In this document: in pieces, positions 22,698-35,100 of the stretch
How positions within the stretch are numbered: the first letter of the stretch is position 1
How the letters are laid out: each line of letters starts with the position of its first letter
Source: Phanerochaete sordida
Lineage: Eukaryota; Basidiomycota; Agaricomycetes; Polyporales; Phanerochaetaceae
Length of the DNA: 64,000 nt
Assembly (NCBI GenBank): GCA_019973155.2
Contig: BPQB01000019.1
Location: 248,001 to 312,000, forward strand
Direction: 5' to 3'
The notes under the pieces: generated by a model
What the model was told of the DNA's origin: nothing
The model's database searches: none
The model's input: only the letters and a program-made list of their open reading frames with translations
Position numbers and translations under genes: made by a program

Positions 22698-23640
22698 CTA
22701 CACCGCGTGTGGTTCGTGGTATGGCACCGCGAGGGCGAATATGGGGTCGTCAGTGTCCAGCCACTGCCGCCGTTCCACTTTGGCTTCTGCTGCCTCATAG
22801 ATGTTGATCTGGGGCAGGGCTGTCAGGTCCCAATCGGTTCGGTCGCAATGGGATGTGCCTACAAGTACGCGGGTCCCAATGGTAGACTGCAGCAACGGAA
22901 CAGATCTGTGGGTGCGGTAATGAGGACATCTAAGCGGCGAAACGGCTGCTGAACGTACACTGTCATGACGTTGCGCACAGTCGGCTGTCCAGACCGGTGA
23001 GCCTCTCGCTCCACACGAAACCAAGCTACACATACCCTTGCACATATCCACAGCACGAGATTTGGCACGAGAGCCGCGAGAAGCGTGCCGTAGCAGAGCA
23101 TCGAGTCGCGCAGAAGGAGCACGAGCAGCTCAGGCTTGTGCGCGTCGCGCGAGCGCAGCACCTCGACGAGCTTGCAGAGCGCGAGCAGGAAGAGCAGGCT
23201 CTCCATCGCCGTTGCGGGCACCCAGCACGCCCACGCGAAGCCCTGCCAGTCGTGCGGCATGCACGTCTGGATGCCGCTATCGTTGAGCCAATGCGTCGCT
23301 GCGACGTAGGCGAGGTTAGCGAGAGTGCGTGGGATGAGGGGTGGGGTAGGCGTACGCTTCAGAGCGGTCGTTGTCAGACTCACTAGGACGGTTCCGACCA
23401 GGACTTCTGCGCCCAAGAGGGCGAACAACGCTGTGCGCAGGCGCTTGTTGCCCTGGTACAAAGCGCATAGGCGGAGTATGAGGATCGCTGGACATAGATG
23501 TCAATGACCGTTGTGTCGATGCTCAACGCTGGATCCCAAGCTAACCACTGAATATACACTGTGTTGTGACGATGGTGTAACCAGAAAAGATGTAGTTGAA
23601 TCTGCAGCTGCATCGACGGTTAGCATGTCTCGAAGTTTGA
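22698..23640 (-). CDS. Multi-pass membrane protein of the DUF6533-like basidiomycete family, 5' end unresolved
   Basis: The main exon reads ILILRLCALYQGNKRLRTAL and continues through several hydrophobic segments: LFALLGAEVLVGTVLVSLTT, AWACWVPATAMESLLFLLAL and LCYGTLLAALVPNLVLWICA. An upstream exon (about 23630-23575) reads FNYIFSGYTIVTTQCIFS and splices to it. The arrangement (a Q.-E/I-ILALR-YALY segment, then VP...A, then a K-rich loop before the last helices) is that of large families of basidiomycete integral membrane proteins with an N-terminal DUF6533 region. I do not see that N-terminus, so the gene may be truncated or have a missed first exon. The 3' end is uncertain; the frame ending in ALAVPYHEPHAV at 22698 is the best fit. 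Function unknown. Confidence 0.55.
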
Positions 23641-25531
23641 GGTTGAGTCGAAGTTCCTACAACTGACAAGGCCCTCAGCTTCACGAAACTGTCAAAGCTG
23701 GACTGCGGCTGAACTCACTGCTTCGGTCGGAGCCGTTGAAAATGCCGCTGCAGTGTCAGTACGCAGAACTGGTGAGGGATCTAATCTCACTGATCAGTCC
23801 GTGAGGCTCACCAGCCGTGGCTATCCTGCGACGAAAGATGAGGTCCTCAGGACTGTAAGATACAATATATAGTACTCACAGAATTTGCGTTAATCTTGAC
23901 ATTGACGAGTTCAATAAGTAGCTCTGACTCCTAGTTCTGCCCAATACTCACGTTATATACCGGAGCTCAACATGGGAGTGAGCAGGAGCAAATTGTACCA
24001 TGTTATTGCTAACACACCAGGAGAAATAGCAGACGTCCCATTGTCCGTTTACCGCGCCAGATGTAATGAAGCTGTTCCACCTTCAGTGAATAGCACACAT
24101 AGACTCAGCAGCGTGCGACTTGCCTCGTCGGAGAACGTAAGGACTAGCGCAACGACGCAGAGTTAACGTTGAGACTGGCAGAAAAGTATGGCATTTACGA
24201 TGGTCATAAGACAACGCCGTCAGAAATGCGACTAGCGGCTCCGGTGTTAGCTACTAGTGGCCCGCATCATTCAACAATGCACTCACGGGAGGTACCACGG
24301 AACAGTCTGAGATCCGCCAGGCCTTGGTTATTGAGCGCACCATGCAGGTGTGTATGCACCCAGTCTTGCGTTCGCATCCCGACGGCGAGCCAGAAGGTGA
24401 GGGGAGCTGAAGAAGGAGTGGGCCCCGCATATCGAGGCACATATGGCTCCCCGGGAAGAAAATACCCCACTACCGGCACCACAACAAGGTGATAAATGTG
24501 GACGTCGCCTGCGGACCCAGTGCAGGGGTATGCCGCCGGCAACGCCGCCCTGGGGCTTCCTCAGTGCAAGAAGTCCCGGAGAGCACTCGTACCTGCCGGC
24601 GGTCTGCGATCGCGATCGGCGGGGCTCGAGCCACACGGGGGATCTCATCTGGAAGGTACTCAATCACCGAGACAGCGCAGCAGGACGAGGTGCCAGGCAC
24701 TGCGGCGACGGACCATATGCAGCTGCCATATTGGTTGGGGAGAAAGCGGGTGGCGCGTGGTGGCGAAACACTTGCGGGAGTAACTGAAGGATGTGTCGAC
24801 GGCCTGCTGATTGGCGGTCCACACCAGCCCAGACGGTTTGCTTACGGTGAGCACCCGATCGGAGACGCGCTCCTTACATCCGTAAAACGCAGGCCGGGAC
24901 CAACTTCGCAGCCGGCGTGCAATACGAGCGTGATTCAGGAGTGTACCTAGAGCTCGTGGTTTGCAAGAGGGTTGTGCCGGCGATGGGCGTCGTTGACTAT
25001 GAACGCAGTCATAATCACTAGGTCCATTGCTTCATCGGCACTGTAGTCGCGGTAGTGAGTCCATTGTCTACAGGATGTGGTAGTGCGACGCCTACCAACG
25101 GATGTCTCTCCGAGATATGAGCGTAACAGTGTATATTGCGCCGTAGGACCAGAAATACGACTGAAACGCAACCCGCAGCGCCTGCAAAACTTGATCAGCA
25201 TCCAGGAATTTCTTCAATCAATGTATGAACGACTGTGTGCCTTACCTGAGGAGTGAGACTGCGCACATGGAAGCTACTCAATCACAAGCACGCCGCAGTA
25301 AAGTGCCCTCGCCACCATACGTATTCCACACGCCCACCGCTGAGTAGCACCAGACATGGTATGTTGGGAGATCAGAAGCACGATTCAGGCTCACCGTCAC
25401 GTATGCATATCGTCATGTAAACCCCAAACTATAATCGTCGTTGTTAGAACAACATGGGCATATATTGGGGACCAATTTCGGGCAAGATCATAGTCGAAGG
25501 CAGGACTACGTAATGAGCACCGGGAACAAGA
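23641..25531. other. Gene-poor region
   Basis: About 1.9 kb without a supported gene. Open frames (for example 24489-24950 plus) show no domain, splice structure or protein-like composition that I trust. A near-identical 17-mer, GGAAG(G/C)TACTCAATCAC, occurs at 24651 and 25269. The last 100 bp are the 3' flank of the U2AF gene. Confidence 0.5.
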
Positions 25532-27668
25532 TTAGTCCTGGGGCAGGGGCGGGGGAGCTTCGGGCTGGGGTGCGAAGATGAGGTGCAGCGGAGGCGTCGT
25601 CTGGCTGTTGTCGTCGAGGAGGGTGGCGATGATGCTTCGACCGGCGAAGCTGCGGCCGGCGAGAGCCTTCAGAGCCCTCCTACCCGACTCCGACTCAGTG
25701 AACTTCACGTAGACGCGGCCGACACCAGCAGCTTCATCCACGCGCTGGGCCGCCAGTGGGTCAAGGCCGGCCTCTCCCCACTTCGCCTTGTCCTTCTTCA
25801 CGGGACGTGGGATACGGAGATCTTCGACGGGACCGTACTTCTCGCACTCCTCCTTGACATCCTCGTAGATGTCTGCGTACTCCTGGTCGTCTGAAAGATC
25901 CTCGGGAACGACCATGTTCAGCATAAGCAAGATACGGGCTTCCACGCCCTCGAGGTCGCCAGCGGGTAGGATGGGCTTGGGGATCTCGGCCGGGTAGAGA
26001 GCCTGGGGCGGAATCTGTCCGTTCTTCGCGCCGACAGAAGCGCGCTGAACAACGAGATACTTGTCACCGAGCTCCATCTCGTTGAGAGACTGGATGGCGA
26101 CGTCGGTCACGGCCGGGTCCACGTACTCGAAGAAAGCGAATCCCTTCGACGGGCCGTTGCCGTTTTCGCGAACGAGGTTGAATGCTTTCAGTTCACCGAA
26201 GCTCGTCAAGAGTTCCATAACCTGCTCCTCGTTGAGGTAAGTGGGCAAGCCGCCGACGAATACCTTATTGATGGAATCGGGGACGTTGGTGGATACGACG
26301 CCAGGGACGTGCATACTTGGAGCGATGTTCTCGGGGCCGCCGTAATCCTTCGGGCGGCGTATCTTGAGAGGCCCGTTGAGGAAGATGATACCGTCGAAGG
26401 CCATGGCAGCAGTCGCGTCTTCCGCGCTGCGGAACTGTCACGACGAATTTAACGACGAGCAACATTGTACGATTGTCAGGAAACTCACCTCGACAAATGC
26501 ATAGTTCTTCTCGTAGTTGCACTGTACAGCTAGAACAGGGTTCCCCGGTGCACCTGTACCTATGGCCATCTCTTTCATCTTTTCGTTGAAGAAGTCTGCA
26601 AGATTCTGTTCGTTGATCTCCGGGGTTATGCTTCCGATGTACAAACGCCGTGACTGCCTGGAAAGATTCGGGTTGACCCCCATGCCCATGCCGAAGCTCT
26701 GTACTGGCATCGGTGGGGGAAGTCCGGGGACTGCAAGGATGGGAGGGATCTGTGTTCTGTTGGCACCCGGGAGGTTGAACAGGCCTAAGCGACAGTGAGC
26801 CTCGGGCAACAGCAATAGTGACGCAATACATACCGGTCTGCTTGGCTTGCATAGCGGTATACTGCTCGTAACCGGGAGCATGAACATCCCAGCCACTGGC
26901 CTTCCTCTTCCTCTGCGACAGTGGCACTGCGTCAGTCGGCGTAGGCGACCTCCGCTCCGGAGTACCCAGTCCTTCGCGATGCTTGCCACGGCCCCTCCGA
27001 TCGTCGTCATCTCCTCCACCTCCACCTCCCCCTCCCCCTCCGCCGCCCCCGCCTCTTCCGCCACGACGGCCGTGACCGCCAAACTCATCGTCCCTGCCAC
27101 GGTGATCCCTCCTACGATGTTCGTCACGAGGAGGGCGCTCGAAGTCCTCCCGTCCTCGTCCGTACCTCTCGCGATCCCTGTCTCTATCACGTTCGCGAAC
27201 GTCTCGATCCCGGAATTCTCTGTCACGATCTCCGTGACGCCTCGAGTCGTAGCGGTCTCTGTCGCGGTGTTCGCGGTGGCCTTCACCATGAGAGCGGTGC
27301 GAGTGTTCTCGGTCTTCGTGCCTGGACGGGCGACGCCTCTCGCCGTAGCGGTCTGCTAAAATAAAACGAAGAAAGCTTTGAGTAAGTATCGGCTGGGCTC
27401 GTCGTATCTGGATCTGTCAGTAGCATGATGGAGAGGATGACCGTGACGAGGGCGACGTGGCGCAGGCAAAGCGAGGCTAGCTAGCTAAAGGAGAGAAGCG
27501 CTATGGTGCGATGCAAAGAGGCACCATGAGCCTGTCGTTCTCTAGAGACAAGGAAAGCGGGATAGCCAAAGTGAATAGTCACCTTCACGGTCCTTGGTTC
27601 GCGCGCCTACGTCCAGTTCAAGCGGATACCAAAAGGAAGCTTTAAATACACTTACCAGCTTCCTCCAT
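25532..27668 (-). CDS. U2AF2: U2 snRNP auxiliary factor large subunit (U2AF65)
   Basis: The N-terminus MEEADRYGERRRPSRHEDRE begins an Arg/Ser/Asp/His-rich RS-like domain with a poly-Gly run, then the hallmark RRSPTPTDAVPLSQRKRKAS and GWDVHAPGYEQYTAMQAKQT, the region that binds U2AF35 and precedes RRM1. RRM1: RRLYIGSITPEINEQNLADF, NYEKNYAFVE. RRM2: NKVFVGGLPTYLNEEQVMEL, GPSKGFAFFEYVD. The C-terminal UHM-type RRM: LLMLNMVVPEDL, CEKYGPVEDLRIPRP, GRVYVKFTESESGRRALKAL, with GRSFAGRSIIATLLDD. The protein binds the 3' splice-site polypyrimidine tract in the nucleus. The 13-nt first coding exon (ATG at 27666-27668) is separated by a 303-nt intron, long for this locus, that ends in a TAGCAG tandem acceptor. 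COX23 is divergent, 250 bp away. Confidence 0.95.
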
Positions 27669-27918
27669 TTTTGTTGGGGTTTCGTAGGAAAGTGTACGGT
27701 GTGCAAGCTGAGCTGGGTGGACGAGAAGATGGACGTGGGAGTTGAAAGCACGAAATGATAGGCGCTTTGAACTGGTTACTGGTATCAGACTCAGTAAGAA
27801 AAGATAACAAGCTCATGCATACTGGCTCTTACCTTTGCTTACCTCCTTCAATTAACTCATCATAAGACCGGGTAACCCATCTGCGTCAGATACGCGCCTC
27901 AACTTGGACTCGTCGCTC

Positions 27919-28340
27919 ATGTCGACCACAGGGAGCGCTGACTTGCCGCATCCCTCGGACAATGTAACTCCTTTACCGTACCAGGAGAAGTTTAACAAGG
28001 TGTGCATACCGCCACTGACTTCACTCTAATCCAATCTGAGCCTCAGGAAGAACCGTCCCCACACTAAATTCGTCGAGTGCGCCTCAGGGTCTTCCTGCGC
28101 GCGCCGAGACTCATGACATTTATCATTCAGCCCGTGCGAGAAAGCCGCGAAGGCCTCTTACGCATGTATGGACAAGAATGACTATGACCGGGACAGCTGC
28201 TCGGCCTATTTTGCAGCCTATCGTGAGTGCAAGCGAACATGGGTGCGCACAACTCCGTCCTTCCTCCGTGTTCAGTGCTTACCATGGCAGCGCAGATGGC
28301 ACAGCTGAAAGCCGACAGGCGTGCAGGCCTCATTGATTAA
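27919..28340 (+). CDS. COX23: COX23, twin CX9C intermembrane-space protein
   Basis: Four short exons, none of them forming a long ORF, splice to about 80 residues. Exon 1 reads MSTTGSADLPHPSDNVTPLP and YQEKFNK. Exon 2 adds NRPHTKFV. Exon 3 carries DPCEKAAKASYACMDKNDYD and RDSCSAYFAAYRECKRTW. Exon 4 is MAQLKADRRAGLID then TAA at 28338-28340. The two CX9C motifs (C-EKAAKASYA-C and C-SAYFAAYRE-C) and the KADRRAG tail match fungal Cox23, a copper-related assembly factor for cytochrome c oxidase imported by the Mia40 pathway. The intron after FV uses GTGCGC and ends CATTCAG; the last intron ends GCGCAG. It is divergent with U2AF and convergent with the amidase gene (113 bp). Confidence 0.85.
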
Positions 28341-28453
28341 CACACAAGCCCGCGTATATACTAAAGCGTGCAATTTATCACCCTATATCCATCCCAGACC
28401 CCTTTGACAGTAATTAGAATGCGCGTATACGTACAAGAGACGAATAACCCGGA

Positions 28454-31092
28454 CTATGCCTTGGCCTCCCAGCAGCCAGGTCCGAAACCCCTCTTCCCAA
28501 GCGCGCCGTCGACGACTTTCATCATTTCCACAACCTTCTCCTCACCCCACTTGCGCCCGACAACCTGCACTCCGACTGGAAGTCCAGACATCTTCTCGAC
28601 ATTGTAGATGGCCTTGTCTCCCTTGTAGAGGAGGCCTTCTAGCATTGGCGAGCTGACGATGGGCTGATTCCTCCACTCGTCGGTCAGCCCGTCGAGCTCT
28701 GGATTCACTCGCGTGACAGGTACTGTTCCGACAGGGCTGTCGGCGACGTTGTAGAAAAAGGACGCGCAGGCTATCGAGGCGATGTACATCACGGACCTGT
28801 ATGTGTCTGTCAAGACTAACCGCATTTTCATGACTTATCGGACTTACTGATGAGGAAGAGGAGGAATGGGCAGGACAGGCGCGATTATTCCGTCAAACTC
28901 GTACTTCTCCCACACCTGCAACACTGGTAAGTTTAAGGACGGGGCGCGATCACGAAGTGGACTTGCCTCCTTGTTGATCTTGCGGATGAAGGCCTTCTGT
29001 TGGTCAATTACTGACCAAAACTCGTTCACCGTGGTGGGCTTGCATGCGCTCATGATGTCCGCGATGGCAGCATCGCCCATCACGTTACGCAGAGCCCAGG
29101 TGATCAGCGACCGTGTCCAGTCTGCATGGGAGCAAGACGCCACTTCGGTGAGTGTTCCGGTCGCATGTCTAGGAACACTGCACTCACCGTACATCTCAGG
29201 GCCAATCGCCATAGTCGTCAGCTCCGGTTGCTGCGATCTCTCATGAGTTCGGTTCGCAACAGTGCTGGCCAAGCCTACTCACCCTGGGATCTTGCCTGAT
29301 TGGCGAGAAGAGGGTCTTGTTGCCATCGGCGAGCGTGAGGGACAGGAAGATGTTGATAGCCTTGAGCACTAGTATCGAAATGTCAGTGCAATCCGCAGAT
29401 GAATTAACCACGGCGTAACTTACTGTCCGGAATAGCAAACTCGACGCACTCGTGGCCTTCTCTTCGCAGCGCCTCGACTGTCTCCAGCACAGCTCTCCGA
29501 GATGCTGGCGAGCTCCTGATGAAGCCGTCTGTGAGAGCAATTAATCAGGCCCTAGATAGCGAGCACCAGGACAAAGCTCCTACCATTTACGTAGTAGCCA
29601 AACTTTAGCTTCTCGCGCAGCTTGACATTTCGGTAGGGGATGGGCGCTGGGTCGTAGTTCTCGCTCTCCTGACCAAAGCCCACGCGGCACGCCAGTTCGA
29701 TATCCGCCACCGAGCTGGGCCCGGGACCATGTACGTCAGCTTCTCCGTAAGCTTGTAGCCGATCGTCTGTTTAGGCACTAACCGTCCCATAGGGCCAACC
29801 ACAGTCTTTACCGCGTCAAAGCCGGGCATGTTTTCTGCGCGGTAGGACGCGTGAATGAAGCGTCCTGGACGATAACCTCGGAATCACGCACCTTTGGCCC
29901 CACCTGTGGACAGTCGCCCGTGACCTGGCTTCAGGGAATAGATCCCGCAGAAGCTCGCCGGAATGCGCAGGCTCCCGCCGATGTCGCTGCCCCAACCGAG
30001 CGCGCTCCCGTCCATGGCGAGCAGGGCACCCTCTCCGCCGCTCGAGCCTCCCGATGTGTGGTCGGCGCTGTAGGGATTCAGCGTCCGGCCCCATGTCGGA
30101 TTAACGCATTCGAAGAACATCAGGGTCTGTGGGACATTCGTCTTGACGAAGGGGATCCCGCCTGCCTCCCGGACGAGCCTGACGAGCTACAAAGGGGAAA
30201 GCGTAGATCAGGTCAACTGTTCGCCGAGGGACTGCGCGAATAAATGAAACAGTCCGCTGATCATGAGGCAGAGAGCCTGTGGAGCTGTGGCAGCGGCATT
30301 GAAGATGGTAGACCAGCACAAATCCGCTGCCCGAGACCAACGTCTCTGGGCGGTGATAGCTATGAAGACCACTTACCTCCGCGTCTTCCTGGGCCGGCTT
30401 GTGCGCCTCGCTGGTATGTCCCATGGAGGAGTCATAGCCGCTGATATCGACTACAGCGGAAGCATGAAAAAGTGTCAGCAGGAACTCTATTCGGGTGATT
30501 TTGCGGCAGAGAACTCACATATGTCTTTGAAGCTCACAGGCACGCCATGCAGCGGGCCTTTCAGCTTCTTCGTACACCGCATGTGCTCGTCGAGAGCCTG
30601 GGCGTGCACCCGGGCCTCATCAAAGAGCACTACAGAGACCGATCGAGCGCCGACGGTCGTATCAGGCGCAGCCAAGGGACCAAGGAGTCAATGAAACAAA
30701 GGCAAGACACAGATCAGCCTTAGTGAGAGGCTGACGGGGGGTGCACGGGCACTGAGCCCGTAAGGCGGGGCGCGCGGACGCACCTTCAGTCAGACAGTTC
30801 GTCGTCTGCTGGGCAAGGGCTGCTCGAGAGATGTACGCCTCGAGCACTTCTGAAGCGGTCCACTCCCCGGCCTCAATTCGTTTGACGATCTCCGACGCTA
30901 GGAAGCACGACGTGCGTGCGAAAGCTCATGGTGAGTCTTATTCAGTCGCGGAACAATCTTGGGCTCACCTGACGCGACGAGGAAGACGGACTGCTCTGGC
31001 GACGTGGGAAGCGCAGTCTGGAGGGCTTTGGCTCGCTCATCGACCTTCTGCTGCGCGACGGCTTTCCACGAAGAAGAGGAGAACGGCCACAT
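28454..31092 (-). CDS. Amidase-signature hydrolase (acetamidase / fatty-acid-amide-hydrolase-like)
   Basis: About eight exons assemble a typical fungal amidase. The N-terminus is MWPFSSSSWKAVAQQKVDER, then EAGEWTASEVLEAYISRAAL. The catalytic Lys lies in GPLHGVPVSFKDIC. The signature region follows as HTSGGSSGGEGALLAMDG and GWGSDIGGSLRIPASFCGIY, containing the cis-Ser and nucleophile Ser of the Ser-Ser-Lys triad. A downstream stretch reads DAVKTVVGPMGR, and the C-terminus is GLPVGVQVVGRKWGEEKVVE ... GFGPGCWEAKA. Enzymes of this type hydrolyse short or fatty amides; the exact substrate cannot be read from sequence. All three catalytic residues appear present. The order of the middle exons (28850-29600) is less certain. 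Confidence 0.88.
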
Positions 31093-32172
31093 CTTCCTGG
31101 TGAGGCTACATGCGGCGCGTCGAATATTCAGTGGCGAGGCTCACACGCGAATGCGGGGACGTTCTCACCGATGTCAACGGCAGTGCTCAGCCTGGGGAGG
31201 GGGGTAGGAAGGTGTGCGTGCACCCGATCGAGGTCCTTCAATTTCAATGGCCTGGAGGGCTCACTTCACGTTAAGAAGACATTTCCCGGGAGCTGAGCGA
31301 GCCTTTGTATTGGATCATCAGGGCGCCCGCAGGGGTTGCTGCCCTGACATGCCCGCCCCGAGCGGTCGCTAACGGGGGCTGGCTAACAGAATAGATGGCT
31401 GACCCTGTTGGACTAGCCTGTTTTGCGGAGGCGCGGCAGGGGCCATCTATATGCAGCAGCCGCATGCTCAGCATTGGTTGAGCAGGTCCGGCGGTTTCGC
31501 TAGAGACGGAGGCAGGAGGTGTCCCGCATCACTACCGTCTCCCGCCAATCAGCTTCAGGGTGCCAGACCCTTTGCTGGAATGCCAGCAGCGCGCTCGGGC
31601 CCGGAGGCAGGCGGGAACGCGGGAAGGCTCAGGCTGGATGCGTCACCCGGTGAGGGCCAGAGCCAGCTGGCGATCGAAGCTCCTCTCTCATAATTACGAA
31701 TTTCCCATATGCAACCGCTTGGCCTGCGGCGGCAACAAAGTCGTCATCTTATCCATCGTGTGGGCTGCAGATTTGAATGGGCGAGCCTGTGAGGTCATCT
31801 ATCATCAGGGTCAGGTACGTACATATCAGTGCGCGCGGCGCGAGACCCTGGCGAAACCGTAGCCAGCCTGGCACAGCGACCTCGAGGAAGATGTCTCCGG
31901 TCGCGCCGAGAAACTCATCTTCGGCCACCACATAATAGCCCACTTTAGGCTTGGGCGGCGGCAAACACGGTTCGAAACACTGCAACGCTGATCCACAGAG
32001 ATTCCGCGCAATCGGGAGATCCTGTTCAGAACAAAACAAATGATCATTTGGCAAACATGGTTAGATAGGTGAAGCAGCGACCTCCATCCAGCGGAACCGT
32101 CTAGGAAAAGTGAGGCATATTGCATGGCATACGAGAAGTGTCCTTGGAACATTCAAGCGAGAAACCGGACCG
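31093..32172. other. Intergenic region
   Basis: No gene is supported in this 1.1 kb. A minus-strand open frame around 31750-32050 (PKVGYYVVAEDEFLGATGD) has a protein-like composition but no partner exons or known motif; it may be a relic or chance. Confidence 0.45.
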
Positions 32173-35100
32173 TTACTGGATGACCTCGTCCTCCGCGTCG
32201 CTGTGCATCGTCCTGCGCTCGAACGCGGCAGACGCACGGCTTGCGCTGCTGCGCTTCACCTGGCTCGTCGGCCGCGAGGGCGATCGCGCGATGCCAGTGC
32301 CGGGGCTCGCAGGCCGGTTGAGGCCCGCCGTGCCGCTGATTGACGAGCGGTTGTTGAAGTTGTTCACCATGCTGCTAACGGAGCCGCCGCCGCTGGGGCG
32401 CGGCCCGCGCGCGGCCATGCGGGGACCGCGGGTACTTGGGCTCGCGGGGCCGGCGCTGCTTGTGGCGGACGAGTGCCTCGACAACGACGCCTTGGTGGGC
32501 GAGACGCTGCGCGATGCGGGCGACGCCACCTTCGGCGACGTCGGGCGACTGGCGCCGCGCGGGCTGGGCGAGAACGGTGACGTCGCGGGCGGCGAGGCAG
32601 GCTCGGGGGGCGGTTCCTTGAATGAAGGCATAGGGAGATCTGGGGAGTCTGCGCGGGCGGCAGGCGCTACCTGAGGTTCAGGAAACTGAGGTGTATCGGG
32701 AGACTCCGGCTCAGGTGGCGGTTCCCTGAACATGGGGCGTGGCGGCAGGTCGTCGTGCTCCGGAGGGGGTTCCTTGAACATTGGAGGTACTTCCGCCGGT
32801 GGCCTAGGGCTCGGCGCCAGCACTTGTGGTTCAGGCGAGCGAGACGCCAGGGGCGGGGGAGGTGGGACCTTCGAGAAGTCAACGGGCTGCTCCGCGGGAG
32901 GCGGAGGCGGAATCTTCGAGTAGTCGACCGGTGCCTCCCGCGGGCTCTCGTTCTCCTTCACCGGGCTCTCCTCATGAGGCGGACCGGGCACTGCTTCGCT
33001 CGAGATGTCCTCTGGTTCTTCGGTGACGGTGACCGCAGGAGGCTCTGAAGTCGTCGACTCATCTGGGCTCGGGAGTTGCTGTGCTCCCTGGTGGGCGTCG
33101 GGCACGGCAGGAACGGGAGGAACGGGAGGGGGAGACTTAACCTTGAGACCGCGCTGTGCCAGGGCCTGCGCTTGGAGTTCCTTCAGATCGGCACCCGCCG
33201 AAATGCGACTCCGGCTCATGCGCATGTCCATGGGCCGCGTGTGCTTCCGGATAGGCACCTTACGTTCAGACTCCCGCTTCTTCTTTTCGATAGTCGGAGG
33301 CAATATAGCGGCGTACTTGGAGAGCAAGTCGATGAACAAGACTAAGCAGGCGTCAGCGTAGGGATCAGGGTCACATATGGCACCCAGACAACGTACGTGT
33401 GGGGTGGCGGTCTTGAATAGAGAATTTTGTCTCAGCCTTGGGCCGCAAGATAGCTAAGATGCAGGTTTCAGAGCAAGGTCATACAAAAGTCAGCAAAACA
33501 GCTTACCCCTTCCCAGGCCGAGCGCGAGCTTGTTGATGTACACGTCATTCGGTTCGTCGCCTTCCGCAGTGCTGTCGATCAAGCTTTGCCGCGCACATGT
33601 GAGTAAGATGTCTCTATAAGATACTCAGCCACTTACTCTTTCAGGTGCTTGAGCAGGGTGTCCAGAACAATCAAGTGAATCCTAGGCAGCTTCTGGAGAG
33701 CGGCCTGCAATTCTTGGATGTGCTGATCCTCAGATGGATGCTCATTGGCACCGACTAGGTATTGCGGAGTGAGCACAAGACGAAACCGTGTGATTTATTG
33801 CAGCCGTACCTGCGGGATAAAGCTTCCTGAATTCGTCCCAGCCTTCATACATACAGAGCGGCGGATCCAGCTCAAGGGCCCACAGCTTGACAGCGCTGGC
33901 TATCACGGGTGCGTCATACTTGGCCAGTGTGTCGTCAGGAATCGCTTGCATGGCGGGCACCGCGTTGAGAGTCTCCCGTAGGTGATGAACGGCCACGAGA
34001 GGCACTTCGTAGATCCACGTCTTCCTCTTCTCCGCATCGCCAGGAAGTCGGCCATACGCTTCCGTGAGCGCACCGAGCAGAGCAGTCAGGACAGGGGGGG
34101 TCATGTCCTTGTGCTCGGGGCTGGCAAGGCTGCCGTTGGTGTTCCAGACGCCCGAATCCGCCCATTTGCGCAGGTCGATGCCAAAGACAACGTCGGACTC
34201 GTCATGCGTGACAGACTCGTACACATGAGGGTTGGGGCGGAACGGTCCAGTGCGCCACTGCTCGATCAGCGCCTTCATGTCTGCCTCCGGCTGGTACGCA
34301 GCGATGAGGGTCGACGAGCGTTCAAAGGAGGGACTGATGCCTTTCAATAAGCTTTCGAGGCATGCGTGGTACTGACCAAGGACTGTAGAAAGATGTGAGA
34401 TGACGACCAGGACCGTTATGGATGAACTCACCGGTCTTTACAGCCCTCAGTCGATCAAGTTCCCACTTCTGCAGCATCTTCAGGGCGTCCTCAATACGCT
34501 CCTCGAGACCAAGCCGCTGTCTGTCGAGTTTGCGGACAGCTACACGATACTCATTGTCCGCGGTCTCAGCTTCACGGCGCGCCCTAACGTACGGAGCTTC
34601 TCCCGTCGGGTTCTGGTTCAGCGCCTTGGTCACAAGACTGGCGAAGCCGGCAGTCCTCTTCACAACATTATCGGCGAGCGGGCTAAGGTTCTGCTGCAGA
34701 GGGGACAGGATCTTGTCCTCCTTTGGCTTCGGGACCTCCAAGTTGAACGCCTTCGATCGGAATTGGTAGAAAGCGTCGTCGGCGTTCTCGTACTCGTTAC
34801 CGAGCTCGCCTAGCCTGCGAAGGAGTCCCTGCTTTTCGACGAGCTCTTTTGCAGCTTCTTCCGTGCGATCGAGGTCCCCTTCGAATTGCGTGACGTTCTC
34901 CCGGAGCCACATAGTGAACTCTTCGCCTGTGAACGCATCCTGGTACTCGCCGAGCAGCGGGAAGCGCACGGGGCGGAGAGGCAGCTCAGCCTTTGCACGC
35001 GTCATCAAAGCCGAGAGGTCCTGGTGCGCGAAGGCGACGCCTGCGATGAGGATAGGTGGCGCCGGCGGAGGAGGTACGGGATTTGTCGCGAGCCTCGGCG

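Noticed and set aside
24651..25285. Near-identical 17-mer GGAAG(G/C)TACTCAATCAC at 24651 and 25269 as ends of an element
   Set aside because: The copies are in the same orientation, with no further similarity around them and no target duplication; probably chance or a minor duplication.
26517..27359. Long plus-strand frames across the U2AF gene, including one of 170 codons
   Set aside because: They are antisense shadows of the RS-like and RRM coding regions; the minus strand has unambiguous RRM homology.
32173..33361. Plus-strand frames opposite the Rgd2-like tail (184, 118 and 89 codons)
   Set aside because: Antisense of a Pro/Ser-rich exon, yielding Gly/Arg-rich shadows without motifs.
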